A stretch of 64,000 bases of DNA from contig CM077116.1 of the NCBI GenBank assembly GCA_039619475.1, positions 386,036,760 through 386,100,759 on the forward strand, in the 5' to 3' direction. Positions 11,361 through 24,790 of this stretch are shown piece after piece. How positions within the stretch are numbered: the first letter of the stretch is position 1; each line of letters opens with the position of its first letter. A program made the position numbers and the translations under genes. The stretch is from Icerya purchasi. Its lineage: Eukaryota; Arthropoda; Insecta; Hemiptera; Monophlebidae. The notes beneath the pieces were generated by a model that was not told where the DNA came from, made no database searches, and saw only the letters and a program-made list of their open reading frames with translations.

Positions 11361-14224
11361 TAAAAAAAATTCAGAGAAAAACTACTTATCAACTAGAATG
11401 GAAAAAGAAGAAAAAGCCGAAAACTATGCCTAGTAATTAACAAAAGACAGATGAAATTCGTGACAATAAGTAAAAGCAATGGATCGGAAAATCTACATCG
11501 GACCGCAAAAATGAAGCAACGGTAATGCGAAATATTTCTCGGAAAATTCCAAACCACTGTCAGAAAAATTAACAGGTCACAATAAATTTTTAGTTTTGCG
11601 CTAAAACCGAAATGGTGCTGCTATATGTACGATACGTTAATTAGCCGTTTTTAATGGTGCGTTTTTTTTCTCGTTTTTTCAGGTAAAATTACGTAGATAA
11701 AATATTAGTTCTATTTAATTTAGCGGAATTAGCACTTTGTCAGATTCACATGACGTTGTTTATTTTTCCGGATTACAATTTGCGAAAATAATAAGAACGT
11801 TTTTTCGAAATAAGCTATAGCGAACAAAAATGGTGAAATAGTGTTAGGAAAAACGTTTATTTTCTTCATTTTATTATTTTATGTTTTTCTGTTTTATTTT
11901 GGTAATTTTTTATACTACACTACACGTTTTTTTTTTTGATTAGAACAGAATTTACAATACGCTTTAGCAGTAGCGCTTAATACTCAGTCGATGCGAGTTT
12001 CTGTTCCGTTTAAATCGTGAAAAAATTTAATTAACGGGCCCTCATTTTTGATGATTCTGTTTAAACGGGGTTGTTGACCTGCGAGTAGTAAAATATTGTA
12101 GAAAATAGTGAAAACGAGATTTTAATGATTACTCTGTCGGCGGGCAATTATTAATTTCACCGATAGAACGCATTTTTCATTCGTTTCCGGCCTTTCCTTG
12201 TGTTGTATCTTAAGCTTGGAAAAAAAGAAAATACACACTAAACGCTTACTATATCCGTCAGCGAAATTTCCTATCTCGGACTGAGTCATCAATTTTTAGA
12301 CTCGCTCCATCATCAATATCCGCAGTTGCTCCCTCATTTTTTCCTGTATCATATTTTTACGCGAAACCGAAATCATCTCGAGCAAATTTGAATCGTCCCC
12401 TCCTAACACTAACCCTAATCATTATGGCGCTTTTAATTTCCCGGGACCGCCGCTACCGTTTCGACTATTTTCATTTATTTTTATTCAACTACTCTTATTT
12501 AATTTAAGCTCCGAGAATGCTAATTATAAATTAACCTATAGATAATTTATTCCGAGCTCATTGTAAACACATATATACATTCACCTGCACATATGTATAC
12601 ATGTATATAATATATATATATATATATATATAATGTGTATGTGTGTATGTATATTGATGCGGATTCGCTGGCGCTATCCTGTTGACGACGTTTGGTCTAG
12701 AAAATATTATTCGATTAATGACAACATTCATAATATCTCAAACGTCGTTCAACAGTGCTTCATTACTGGCTTTAATATTTCAAGCTTGCTTCCCACGGCC
12801 AAAAAACCGTAATTCCCGTATATGTATATAACCAAACGTTCGAGACTATTCTGGGGTTGACATTGTCAAAGTGTGTTGATGGTAGTGGTGGTCGAGTGCG
12901 GCTTTTGTCAGCGGTAAAGCTGTCCATATAGTGTGTACCGAGTATTAGCAAACAGAGACAGATTTTGTAATTACTCGAAATACCTGGCCAGGGTAGAACG
13001 TACGGTATAAGAGAAAATAAAGTTGATTATAGGTAGCCGCTCGTTCGGTCTTACGTTCGCATCTCCATACCGAAGAATCAGGTGACAATTCGCGTATTAA
13101 AATTTATCTAGTCGAAACCACGTTTTTCTTTCTTTTTTTTTTTTTTTTTTTTGTTAAATGTAATGTGAATTTACCGGGTTTTGTTTTTTTGTATTAAAAA
13201 AAAAAAAAAAAAAAGTAATTAATTAAAAGAATAATAAACAAAAAGCCTAATGCTCGGAAAAAGAAACTAAAAAAGGGAGTTAATACGTATTGTTTCTTTC
13301 TTTATTACACTTGTTTATTACAACCATTCATGGTTTTGACTTTTTTCCTACGTTCTACTATATGGTATTACTTGGTGACAACTTCTCTTAAAAATCATCA
13401 TAGTACATCATTCAAAATTCAATTTTTTTTTTTTTGAAAAAAAAACAACAAAAAACGGGAAATTTGATCACTGCAGTCTTCACTTTAATTTAGAGTCATT
13501 TGAATATCCGTGGATTAGTTTCTCTTCCATTTTCTGCAACGAGCCGTCGTAACGGATCGTTCTGAATTCACCTTTTAAGCAACCTCCGTTACTTGTAGTC
13601 CGAATCTTCATTTTCTCACGTGCACGTCCTAAAGGTAAAACCGAGCTTATAATTCGCTATTATATTATAAATATACGCATGCCCCGTTATTCGTATCAAT
13701 AATCCGGTTCATTCTGAAATGCTAATCGATTCCCAAAATATAATCACATTCGCACCACGTTTTTCCTTCTGTCTACCTTGAAAGAACTCCCTAAGAGTAA
13801 CAATGAAATTAATATAAATAAATTATTTGCTTACCTCAACTAACCTCCTATTCCAATTATAAAATCCTAACTTTCCGTGCCTCTGGCTTTTGTTACAGTT
13901 TATGGTACGCAAGATGAAGAAGAAAAAGAATCGATTCTAAACCACTTCGCTATTTATTTATTTTTTTTCTTTTTTTACTTTGCTATTCAGATAACAGGAA
14001 AAATAAATGCTCTCCAACAATAATTTGTACAAAAAAAAAAAAAAAAATTAAAAATTTTTTTAAGATAATATGTTAGATGAAATGTAGTGTTGATTGCTTA
14101 CACAATAGATGCAATACAATTCCGTTTTTTTTTTTTGTTGTTTTTTTTTAGGGGGGCTCGTCACGTCACGAAATGAGCCAATCAAATAAGATTTTTCTGA
14201 CATACATTTTTAAAGTACAAAATC
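11361..14224. other. No supported gene
   Basis: About 2.9 kb without a recognisable coding region. It holds a TA/TG microsatellite (about 12605-12650), long T and A runs (13131-13152, 13196-13214, 13424-13444, 14033-14047) and scattered short pyrimidine tracts. No Ig1-type exon of the klingon-like gene could be found here by eye. Confidence 0.45.
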
Positions 14225-15170
14225 CGGTTTAACTTGCCTTGTTTATTTATTATCAGCTATTTTTTGTGAGGCTTTCGGAATTTAATCACCTCAAAACAAC
14301 AGGGATTACAGCATCACTGCAGAATCGTATGCAATACTCCGTGCAGTTCTCTTCATTGCATTTTCCTCCTATAATAATAAATACCTTATTTGTTCCGACT
14401 CCATGAGCGTCTTGCAGCTCTTCATGCGACTACATTATCCTTTCCATTCGTTCCTTAATTGCAAATATCTTCTTAGATCGTTCCATTCAAATCGATCTTC
14501 TTTGGATTCCCAGTCATAGAGGCATCGCAGGCAACGACCTAGTTGACTCGTTTGCTCGCTCTGCTTCCTATAACGGCAAATTTGTCAATAAATTTCCCGC
14601 CAATAATATCCTCTTTCCATCCAAACAAGCACACCTCAAATCATGATCGGATACCTACATTACCTCCTTTTCCAATCCTCATTTCTTTTACAAACTCTTG
14701 CAACCTCTTCCTTCGTCACGTTCCTGGTTTGCTGATTTCCCTGGTTTTTGAGTCGTTCCGTTATTTCCTCCATAACACGTCTTCGCCTCAACCATAATTG
14801 TCTTATTCCAACTCTCTTTCGTTTGTCTATTGTTTCTTCCCCGTACTGTAATTTTCATCCCTCGGATCATGACTGTGTTTGTGCAGCAAATCATATCCTT
14901 TTTGAATGCTCTCTTCTCTTGTACGGGAGCATTCCCTCCTCTACACTAAGCTTCTCCACCTAAAACTACCTACTCCTTTTTGTGCTTCCTACATTACATA
15001 CTTTCCTTCACCAGATGTTGTTCCAATCTTAGCGGAGTTCATTTCCTCTATTTCTTTATATATCAAAATTTAATCCTGTTTTCGTAATTCTTTGATGATG
15101 GATCATAGCCCTTGGTTGGCGTTCCCCCCCAAAAAAAACGAAAAAAACGAAAAAAACGAAAAAAACCCAG
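14225..15170 (+). mobile_element. RNase H-bearing non-LTR element, 3' end, copy 1
   Basis: The longest of five 3'-end copies of one LINE family. In one frame SITAESYAILRA and then ICSDSMSVLQ (about 14310-14420) give the Glu and Asp residues of RNase H. A second frame gives WIPSHRGIAGND (14503-14538), the His-x-Gly-x-x-Gly-Asn block of the same domain. Further on, SPYCNFHP, then ANHILFECS (about 14845-14920), is a CCHC-like C-terminal zinc motif. After the last stop comes a tail with ATAGCCCTTGGTTGGCG, then C and A-rich tandem CGAAAAAA units (about 15125-15170). Frameshifts and stops break it throughout. RNase H places it in the I/R1/LOA-like group rather than typical Jockey. Confidence 0.85.
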
Positions 15171-15677
15171 CATCATTTATATTCGTATAATAAAAAAAAG
15201 TTCCAAACTAGAATGATGCCTCTTTACGAATCTTAATTCGCGGAAGAATTTTTAATTTGGATTTTCAATTCAAGTCATTTACACCAACAGAGATGCCCCT
15301 GAAACATTTTTCGACGCGAAAGGAATTACAATTTTTTTTTTTTTGCAATCGTTTCTCATTCAGTCATCATACTTTCCTCCCACGTGTTAAGTTTACTATT
15401 CGTATGTCACTCGTGCTTTCATAAGGACACTATTATCATCTGCTCAGTACTCGCATGTGTCGAAGAATAAAAATTGTCCGAATACATAGGGATGTTATTT
15501 ATTTAATTATAATCGCAGTATATTTACTTGGTCGTTTGCCGAGTACTGGTAATTAAGGTAAGTTATTATTTTCATCATACCGGGGTTATAATAGAGGGCT
15601 TTCTTTGTGTCGAATTATGTAATTTATCTAATTAATTCGCATATGCTATATGTAGACGGGTTTAATTTATGTTACAG

Positions 15678-15799
15678 TTCCACCTAGTATCCGAACTACA
15701 CCGTCAAATGGTCAACTAACCGCAAGAAAGGGTGGCTCTATTACGTTGGAATGCAAAGCGTCCGGAAATCCAGTGCCGAGCATTTTGTGGTCTAGGAAG
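15678..15799 (+). CDS. klg: klingon-like gene, exon for first half of Ig2
   Basis: An internal exon of 122 nt: two bases completing a split Val codon, then 40 codons. It starts PPSIRTTPSNGQLTARKG and contains LECKASGNPVP and ILWSRK. The Cys and Trp are the B-strand Cys and C-strand Trp of an Ig fold. The acceptor is ...TATGTTACAG; the donor AAG|GTACCG is weak at +4 and +5 but correctly placed. The upstream intron is phase 1 and the downstream phase 0. Klingon is a GPI-linked homophilic adhesion protein of the insect nervous system; this text matches its second Ig domain better than lachesin, which differs in this strand. The protein call comes from family memory, not a search. Confidence 0.9.
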
Positions 15800-17654
15800 G
15801 TACCGCCGTTCAATTCTGTTTCTATTTTAAATTCGATCGCCTTCCGAATAACTTCATAGCGCGTCGGTTCATTAGTTTATAATAACAATTGCGAATCGTA
15901 AGCAATTATACGTATGTACATATCAATGTGCATTAATTATTGCAACCGACTCCAGTCGCGGATATTATTGTATATTCGAATTCGTACGTCGATTTAGCAG
16001 GCAAGCGAATTGTTCACGGTCATTGTGCTTTCTGTTATTCGTCGCCGCAAATATTTAGTGAACTTTCATTAAGTGAATGTTCGATAAAAGTTCAAATATT
16101 AATGCTTAAAGCATTCGTAATTTTCGGACACCATTAACTTCAATAATAAAAGCTGAAACGAGGTGGTAATTCTGTGAACTTTAAAGACGAAAAGTTTCGC
16201 CCTTCTTTAAAATTACTGCTAACAAGATGAATAATATTCGAAGATTACACTTAGTAATGCTTTGTTTTTTTGATTTTTTTTTTTTTTTTTTTCATTCTTA
16301 TGTGCATTTTTATTCTTGATAACGAGACAAAACTTATTTTGATCAAATTATGCGGTTTTGAATATTTTTCATAAACGCTATATTCTTTTTTTTTAATTCG
16401 AAATGGAAATTTAAAGAAAAAAAAAATGCACAAACAGAAGTGAAATTTTGAGAAAAGAAATTACCCCCTAGCCAAAAAAAAAAAAAAATTGCAAACAATA
16501 ATGGATACGAAATGAGCACATAAAAATTTCTCGTTTCTTAATGTAGTCATAACTGTACACTGTCCTTCACTAATAACTCGTATCTTGTATAGATCAAACT
16601 CGCCCGCCATCCCCTTGTTTAACTCTTTCTTCCATTATCCCTCGAATAATTTTCTCCACTGTTGCATTTGGTGGCCCCCGAAATTATCACAATCTCGCTA
16701 TTCATTTTTTTTCTTTGTTTTTTTTCCCCACTTTGATTATGCACAAAAAACTAAACCGCATTTCAATAGTAATGCTTATATAGTACAGATGTTAATAATG
16801 GCGTGAAGAATCTAAGTGTTTTTGAATCTATATGTATATTTGCGAATTATTACTGTCAAAAATGAAGTTTATTGTTGACAGATGAATAAACGAAAAGTCA
16901 CCTCCCCTCGTAAGCATCAACAAATATTAAGGTAGACCTAAAAAATACTAAGTAAATAGAAAGACAAATCCCGTTAATTAGTCTTCATAGTGTACATTTT
17001 ACTGATAATTATAATTCTTAGGTAATTGTTATTTCGTTAATTTTCTACACAATAATAATAATTCATTTTTCCGTGTTGTAAAAAAATACAATTGCGCACA
17101 TAATACACATGAAGTAGCCCATGAAATCATTTGCGTTGGCCAGGATTGGGACAAGTCACAAAACCGTTTTAAGTGTTGCGTTCCTACTAGTATTTTCATG
17201 ATTTATCATATTTCTAACAACTTCCTTTTTCGCGCTGCATCGAAATATTGAAACTGGAAAAACTAAAATGTGCTTTAGAAGTTTGCAAAGCCGCTATCTT
17301 AATCAAAGGATTCTGATTGCTTCATTTCGTTTACGGATAAAATTACTTTATGCCTCTGTCTACTCGCCTCATCACCGCTTAAAAACGTATAAACTCCGTT
17401 ACTTCACATTAATAAAGAAGTATTTAAAATATCGATCTAACAACGGTCTTTCAATTTTGTCAAACTAAGTAAATATCTGTTATGTTGCAGTCTCAGGATC
17501 ACTGTGATCATCGTGTCTGCCTTTTCTTCCCATCTCCGGCCGGTCTTTTCCGTTTTATTACCATTTTTATATTCCTGTTTCCAGTTCTATTTTATCGGCT
17601 AAGTTAAAATGCGCTGTCTTCGTCTTCCTTGTTTCCTTTTAATATATATTCGCG

Positions 17655-17960
17655 ATAAACTAGTTGCTAGAGCGCTCGGCTTCAAGCGATGACGGAAATT
17701 ATTAGAAAAATAATTAAATTAAATGAAATAATCGGTAATAGTCCTGCGGCATGCAATGGCAAACATGCGTACCACCCCATGTGCACTCTAGTTAGTATAC
17801 AGCAGACACACGCAGGACTGAATTACATATCGATAAATCAAACATTCACAGTGTATCAATTGCCGTGAACACCATTCCCTATGTTTGTACAGCTAGAATT
17901 TACAAATAGTCAGTCACGACGCTCAAAATCGAGCAATGCGATTAAAGAGAGAGAAAAAGA
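17655..17960 (+). mobile_element. tRNA-derived SINE, copy 2
   Basis: Same family as 11021-11360. It shares AGTTGCTAGAGCGCT at the head, CAATGGCAAAC in the body, ACAGCAGACA, CAATTGCCG and the CTGTACAGCT-like 3' region near 17890. The tRNA-like part is shorter: sequence between the anticodon-arm area and GACG is missing, which removes the B box, so this copy should not be transcribed from its own promoter. It lies within the 6.2-kb klingon-like intron, in the sense orientation. Confidence 0.8.
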
Positions 17961-20900
17961 GGGTAGAGAAGATAAATTTTTAATGCGTGAGACGTCAGTG
18001 TTAAGTAATAGTTGAATTCCGATTTAATGGTCTGCTTGCTTTTCGTAAGACGCTAAGAGTACTTCTCTGACATTAGCGAGTTACTAAGAGCATACACTGA
18101 GAAACCTACGCATACATTCAACAACAGCGTAAACAGCCAATCAGCTCGATCGTTTAACGAACCAAGTACTTCTCTACTTTTGCAGAGTGACCAGCTGGTT
18201 GTTGTACATTTTTTCCTGTTGAACTGGGACTGTACTGCCATGTCAACTGTAACAAAACAGAAGCGGTACAGAAAAGGGTAGTGCAGTGACTCAGTCTCTC
18301 TTAATAACTGTTTTCTATGACTTCCATCGTTTTTCGGACATTAGCGGTGCCAGGTGAAAATACGACAATGGCTTATTAGTTGGCTTGATGCATAATTTCA
18401 TCCTCTTCCAACGGTGATGGAGTTAATACTAGAAAAACCGATTCTTTTATCTGTTCTACCTAGCATCGATCTTGTTATTTTTCTTATTGTGTTTTATTTA
18501 CTTCACGCAGTTTCGGACGGATAATTTAAATTTCACCCCAGCTCCCATCTTTGCGATCATAAATATATTTTGTTTAGATTATTGCTGGAAGTTGCCTGTA
18601 CAGGAGGGCGCTCTCTCAACAGCATATTCTGTTTTTTTGAAATTTTAAAGTAACTCTGTGGATTAATAAAAAGTAATCGAAATACACTCTAACCTGAGGA
18701 AACTTTAATCAATTTTAAAATTTTAAAAGCACCCCGATTAGTTTCGGATTAAGCAATCCATATAGTGTGCGCTGCATTACAATATTAGTACGAAGTAGTG
18801 TACTATTAGTTTGAAATATTGTAATATTAGTTTGAAGTATTGTAACATTGTTATTATTCTGTAGAGTTTTTATATCGATTTTAAATTCAGTCCAGAAAAA
18901 TCAAAAAAATAAATCAATAAAAAAGTAGTTCTGTTCTTGTCGTTATAAACAGATATAAGTGGTATAAAAATTCGCTGAAATCTGAAAAAAATATTTTAGG
19001 CAAAATTCTATAAACGATGTTTCAATGTCATGTTTTCCTTTATACTCTATCCTCAACCGTCATCCTTACATTCAATTTTTCTTTCTACTCCTTCTCCTCA
19101 TCATCTTATTCTGTTTCTCATCGATCAGACCATTATAAATTAGCGATAGTTTCGAACATGTCTTTTGTTGTATGTATTCGATTATTTGTTTTTCTTCATT
19201 TTATTTTTTTTAACAAAATATTAACTGCACAACCCTAGTGTACGTCTTTACTCTTCGTTGTCATACGTAGTGTAATGTATATGTGTATATATAATGATTA
19301 TGTATAAAGAAATACAAAGACGAAATAAAGGAAATTTTTGATCTGTGAACTTCTGATCCATCGATGAAACACAGTGAAGACCATCTAGAATTAATTATGG
19401 TCTTCTTTTTGTACGCATCAATTCAGTGTGTGCATGTATTTTTAAGGTCAATACGTTTTCATAGATAAGGCGTCGCAAATTCTGTTAAACCGAGACTACT
19501 TTTATGACCTGTGTCTAGTATAATTTAAATAGTACTCATATTTTCCGGCAAACGCTAACGCTGGAAACATCCTTGGGAAAACTTTCTAAAGCGCTTTGGT
19601 CGATGCGCGCTTGGTAGCGAGAAGAGGACTCGCAGCGATTAATCTGCGTACGGGGCTCGCGTTCGATAGAGGCTTGTCTTTTAATTAAATTGAATATCCA
19701 TTTTGCCGAACGACGCGTTCATTATTAATTCTACAATCTAGTTTAGCGGTAACACTCTGTTTTTGTCCTTGCCTGCACCCGATTAAAAGAAATCTTCCTC
19801 CGCAGTAATTTTTATTATGCCAAACGCGATTTTATCCGTCTTTATCTGATGCTTTTTATTAAACGAAGTGAAAGGTAAAATACGATCGAATGAGGCGTGC
19901 AAAACAGTGCGATGTGTATAACGAATGAAGTGACCCATGGGCGGCAGAGCCGTGGGTGAGATTAATGGTGTTATAGCGACCGGACCGGTACGGGTTGGAG
20001 GGGAAAGCTTTAATTACAAAAGGTGCTTCTCCGTATACGTGACCGTTACAATTTTCATCCGAATCAGGATGGTACTCTATTAATTAAGTCACCTTTTCGG
20101 CAAGCAGCAACCCTTCGTCCGCGGGAGGTGTGAAAATGTACAATTCGATCGGACTGCTGGGGTTATTTGGCAGACAGATAAATATCTCGATAGGTAATAG
20201 ACGAGGACAGACCGAGAGAAATGAGGAGAGATGGGAAAAACGAGAGAATCGGCGAGAGACCGAATCGCGGAGAAGGAAAGAGACGGAAAACGATTTGGTC
20301 AGTTTTAATGAAAACTGATTCGTATTTCTTCTATCAGCAGTCGGGGCGCGTAGGTCCCCATTTTTTATTCCGTGGTCGATTATTAAAACCGGCGTGAATC
20401 GCGCTGTCACACATTCATTCGCGCTGAATTCCGACATGTTTACAATCACGTGGTTTTGTTTCATCGTGGACGCCGGGCTATTTTTAAAACAGGTGAAATT
20501 AAATTTCTAACGAAAAACTACGAACTAAACTCGTTCTTAGTAAAAGTGTAATATAATAAACGACGACTGCTTTCAATTCGGTATTTCAGCCATGTTCATT
20601 TATTTGATATTCCGCAAATTTCTGATTTTTTTCCCGATGAACACACGGTATAATGATTTACCAGAGGATATAATAAATTTCTATAAAATTACCGGCATGT
20701 TTCGAGATAATCTCGTAATATTATGATAACCGTGATTTCATAAGACTATGCTGTAATTTTATAAAAATTTAATAAATATAATATATATACATATCAATTA
20801 CGAATCCTGGTTTTTCTTCTGGTACTAAGACTGAAAAATGTTGAAATGAAATGCACTCGGCATACAATCACATGCATTACTAAAACAAATTAGGAAATCA

Positions 20901-21229
20901 TTTTTTTTTTTTTTTTAAATTCCAAAAAATAAAAAATTAAATTTATGTAAAAAAAATGGGATTTCATTTTTGATAAAGGAAATTAACAAATCCACCTCAA
21001 AAATAATTTAGAACAAAAAGGAATAACGGTAAATGAATTCGAAATATAAAAATAAACAAAAAGGATTATTAAATAATATAACTTTAAAAATCTAAAGTAA
21101 AATAATAAACACATTCGTCTTACAATTAGAAAAATAAAAATGCCATACGCTTAATTACGTATTGATCTTATTATACGTTTCACCATGCAAGTGGTAAGCA
21201 CCTTCATATAATTGGGGGGGAAATTTAGA

Positions 21230-21775
21230 ACTGGAAAAAATAGCCTTACGTAGGAAGTTAAAAGAAGAATACAGCTTGCAAGCGTTTGGCAGAATGAAAA
21301 AGATTTTACAAAGTAAGATCAGTTCAGTAAACCGAGCGAAACTGCTTAATCAGTGCATTATACCGGTGCTGAGCTATAGAACGGCAGAAACAACCTGTCC
21401 TCTAACGAGAGAATATTGGTAGATAAAATCGGAAAATCTGAAATTAAATAACAGAATCAAAAATCCAATATACGAAAAAGCCCACACAGCACAGTTGAAG
21501 CGATTGCAGCCAGAATCGCAACAAACAAATGGAACTGAACAAGTTGCAAATTAACAGACGGAAGATGGAAACACAAAGGATTGAACTGACGATCGTAAAC
21601 ACGGAAACAAGAAAGACCGCCCCCCCCCAGAAGGTAGGGTCAGATGATGTAATAAAACTAACCGACCATTGCATACGTCAGGCTCAGGATAGACAGCTGG
21701 GAAAGAATTTGCGAGAGGGTCTACGTTAAATATTGGCGTTAGAAGAAGGCTGCTTGAAAAAGAAGAAGAAGAAGA
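21230..21775 (+). mobile_element. RTE-like LINE reverse-transcriptase C-terminus, decayed
   Basis: The run AFGRMKKILQSKISSVNRAK then LLNQCIIPVLSY (about 21285-21376) is the thumb-region signature of RTE-like endonuclease/reverse-transcriptase proteins (usual form: AFG.M..IL.S..P...K...NQC.LPVL.YG.ET). AETTCPLT follows. After several frame breaks the end of the domain appears as CIRQAQDRQLGKNLREG (about 21670-21720; usual form QAQDR..W..LGEAY), and the copy ends in a short GAA-repeat tail (about 21758-21776). It sits in a klingon-like intron, sense orientation, about 230 bp upstream of the next exon. Confidence 0.78.
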
Positions 21776-22005
21776 ATAAATTACATACCACATTATTGCT
21801 TGGATAGCATTAGACTTACGAAATCTTGTAATAGCGTTTTCATTATTCGTGCTGATCATTTACATTTTCAATGGGGAAAGTAATTTTTCTTTTCATTAAT
21901 GTGTCCCCGCGCGTATAATATAATATAATTGTGGTAAGCAATTTACGATTTTAATCGATTTCTTTATAATGAATTATAGCCGTTTTATTAAAATGTTGAA
22001 TTCAG

Positions 22006-22156
22006 GACAACGCGCTACCCAGTGGCGAAAAAGCAGTCGAAGGATTTTCGATAACCCTTGAAAAAGTCGATCGCCATCAAGCCGGCGTATACCAGTGCAC
22101 GGCGTCCAATGGAGTCGGAGATCCGGTTACAGTCGATATGCAGCTGGACGTACTTT
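22006..22156 (+). CDS. klg: klingon-like gene, exon for second half of Ig2
   Basis: An internal exon of 151 nt: 50 codons plus one base. It begins DNALPSGEKAVEGFSITLEK. VDRHQAGVYQCTASNGVG follows, the D-x-A-G-x-Y-x-C signature of an Ig F strand. The exon closes with DPVTVDMQLDVL and the first base of a split Tyr codon. Its Cys pairs with the Cys of the preceding exon, so the two exons complete one Ig domain. Acceptor TTGAATTCAG, donor CTTT|GTGAGT (consensus). Phase 0 on entry and phase 1 on exit match the neighbours. GDPVTVDM-x-LDVLYPP is strongly reminiscent of insect Klingon. Confidence 0.93.
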
Positions 22157-24680
22157 GTGAGTATTCGACGAAAGTATTGTACCTAGTTTTTAGACAACAA
22201 TTTTGCCTAGAATTCGAGAATTCTTTGCAAATTAGCAAACCGAAGAAGAAAACTTATTTCAATACTTATTAGTGGAGTCTCGCGTAATTAACAGAGTTGT
22301 TGATATTTTTAAAAATGTTAAATTCGTCGACGAAACAATAACAACTTTGAAATGAACGATTAAATAAATAACTCGCAAAACTTCGTGTGCCAGAACGTTA
22401 TTTTGCGTGAGAATATTATTTGATCACGTTACGTTAGGAACTTTCGAACGGTAGTCGTATATTAAAAAGTTTAAAAAATCGAATAATCTCGAATAATCAT
22501 GTAAGCGGCCAATATCGCTGCGAAATCGGCTCCAGTCTTAAATAAATTTTATTTACGCGGTACTTCTTTCGGAACTCTACATTTAAATTCGATTAAAAGA
22601 ATTGCTTGAATTAAAATCAAATTGAAATTTTTCAATTTTTTCGTTTCTTACTTCATTAGGAATTGACAATATTCACGAATTTTGCTATGAGAAAGGTCAT
22701 GGTCGTTGTCAATTGCTATGGTGTGTGTGTGTGTGTGTATGTTCTAATTGGACCGAAATGCAATTCCCTAAAAAGAGATACTTTCCGATACATACAGGAA
22801 TGAAATCATTAGTCTAGACACGAATCTCTTTTTTGAGAACAGAACAGAAGGAAGAAGAGAACAACTGGACGGAATATAATAATGGAGAAAGGAAGATTCT
22901 TGGCCTCTTCCAATATGGGGATCATCAATTGCATTGAAATCAGTCATCCTATCAACTTACATAGGCACGTAACACTAAAATTGACCACGTAAGCAAATTT
23001 ATTCTCGAATTATCGGTATAGTAATGGTTAGCCATGATACCGTATGCAACTGTCGAAGAATTCTCGGAGAAAAAATATATTAAAGAGTGAACGATGCGAT
23101 CTCTACGAATCAATTGATATCGCAAATTGATTTCCTCTTTGTTTAATCAAGTCTCGCAGTTCTTCGGCAACGGCAACAGTTTAAAACATCAATAAAAACC
23201 ACGAACCCTCTATTCTTTGTCGAAAGTGAATATCCCAGAGATCCTTTATTTTTCACGTGCCCAACTTCCCTTCTTCAGAACAAGTCGAAAGTTTTTCAGT
23301 CCTATCGTTTTAGCAGTTCTTCTTTAACGCAGAGTGTCGAATTCTGTTCGATAATCGCCTAATTCGAAATATTTATTCCACCGTGTAATTTTACGGGCTG
23401 TTTTCATTCGTTAACATGCAGTCTAGAGATTGGATCCCGGATTCGCAAAATTTTCTTTCCCAAAAAATAACCAAATATATACATATACCTATATATGAAA
23501 AATAACAGCCCTTTGACGTCAATTTCGAAAATCCGTATTTTCAACACAAACTATTACAAAGAATGATCGGAAAGAGAACAGAAAAAAAAAAAGGAAAAAA
23601 GATAGTTTGGCATTTACAGTCCCTCGCCGAGTAAACCGATATAAATTAAATAAAAGCCCTATCGAACGTTAGCTTTAAATAGAAAAATTTATTTAATCCC
23701 CCCTACCGCAACTATGTAATAAAAAAACGCAATTTTCATTCTTTCTTAGTTTTTCGTATAAATTTTTAGAGCTCCACGGAAAATTGCAGATGTAAAAGAA
23801 AAATCCTCTTTTCTTTTGAACGAACAGTTGCAATAAAATTTTCGACGGCAAATTTTAATTCCGGAATTAATACAATTTAAATTCATCAAAAAAAAACTCC
23901 CAACAAAAATTCTACCAAATCTAAATTTTATTTGAATTTTACGGAAGCAAGAAAAGACAACAAAAAAAATGTTTCTTTTTTTTCCTATTTCTTTTTAGCA
24001 TTTACGTCGGATAAAGCACACGCCAGCTATTATTTCCAGGCGAATTTTATTATCGGCCATAATAATCTTGAAAAGCAACGTTTTTCTCCGTCCGGACCAC
24101 CCCTCCCCCCGTTTTAATGGTATCTTTCCCCGGCATTTACCGAGGAACAATTAGAAATGAAAAGAAAAAGTGATATAATAAGCCGATGAAATGTCGTTAA
24201 TAAAAGTGCAACAAATAGCAGGATTAACGTGTGTGAAGAAGGAACGGACAGGACATAATGGGAAGAAGGAAGCCCTAAGCAAATAATAGGAAATGACAGT
24301 CACGAATTCACTGTATGACATACGAAGAAAAAGTCGGAGGTTACTTTTGTGAACCCTAGACTTCGAAAAAATCCGTCTTTTCCGACCAGATTTTGATTTT
24401 ACTTTAACCGGCGGAAAATTACCTCAAATTCGAACACTCTTTTATTTTACTTAGCGTTTGTGTTCCGCGAACAGTTCTCATCGATGCCTAAGAATTTTTC
24501 TAAGCAACGACGAAGATTAAAATTTTTAATGAAATAAATCAGCGCTGGTGACGTTTCGGAATAGCCCAGTGCTTGCTGACCGTGTAAACGATTCTTTCAA
24601 ACCGCACATGCTCTATTTCTTAAAGTTTCTTTTGCTCGGACACACACAGAAACACACGCACACCTACACACAATGCGTAT

Positions 24681-24682
24681 AC

Positions 24683-24716
<34 letters not shown>

Positions 24717-24735
24717 ATGTATTTATGTATTTATG

Positions 24736-24774
<39 letters not shown>

Positions 24775-24790
24775 GGGTATGTGTGTGTGT
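24681..24790. repeat. (TA)n/(TG)n microsatellites
   Basis: Two TA runs (about 24681-24705 and 24740-24770) separated by GTGTGTGTATGTATTTATG-type sequence. Tyr/Ile-rich open frames on both strands here are translations of the repeat. Confidence 0.92.

Larger units (their letters stand above)
15800..22005 (+). other. klingon-like intron (phase 0), 6.2 kb
   Basis: Bounded by GTACCG at 15800 and AAATGTTGAATTCAG before 22006; joining the flanking exons keeps the frame. It carries a SINE (17655-17960) and an RTE-like RT remnant (21230-21775), both in the gene's sense direction. The rest is AT-rich, with poly-A/T tracts (for example 16264-16291 and 16474-16488) and no supported coding sequence. The antisense ORF at 20084-20464 has no recognisable domain and looks like chance. 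Confidence 0.85.

Noticed and set aside
12400..12421. CTAACCCTAAT-like telomere-type motif
   Set aside because: Only about two units, no array, and insect telomeres normally use TTAGG; chance.
20084..20464. 126-codon minus-strand open frame in the klingon-like intron
   Set aside because: Overlaps a + strand frame, shows no domain, and composition follows local base bias.
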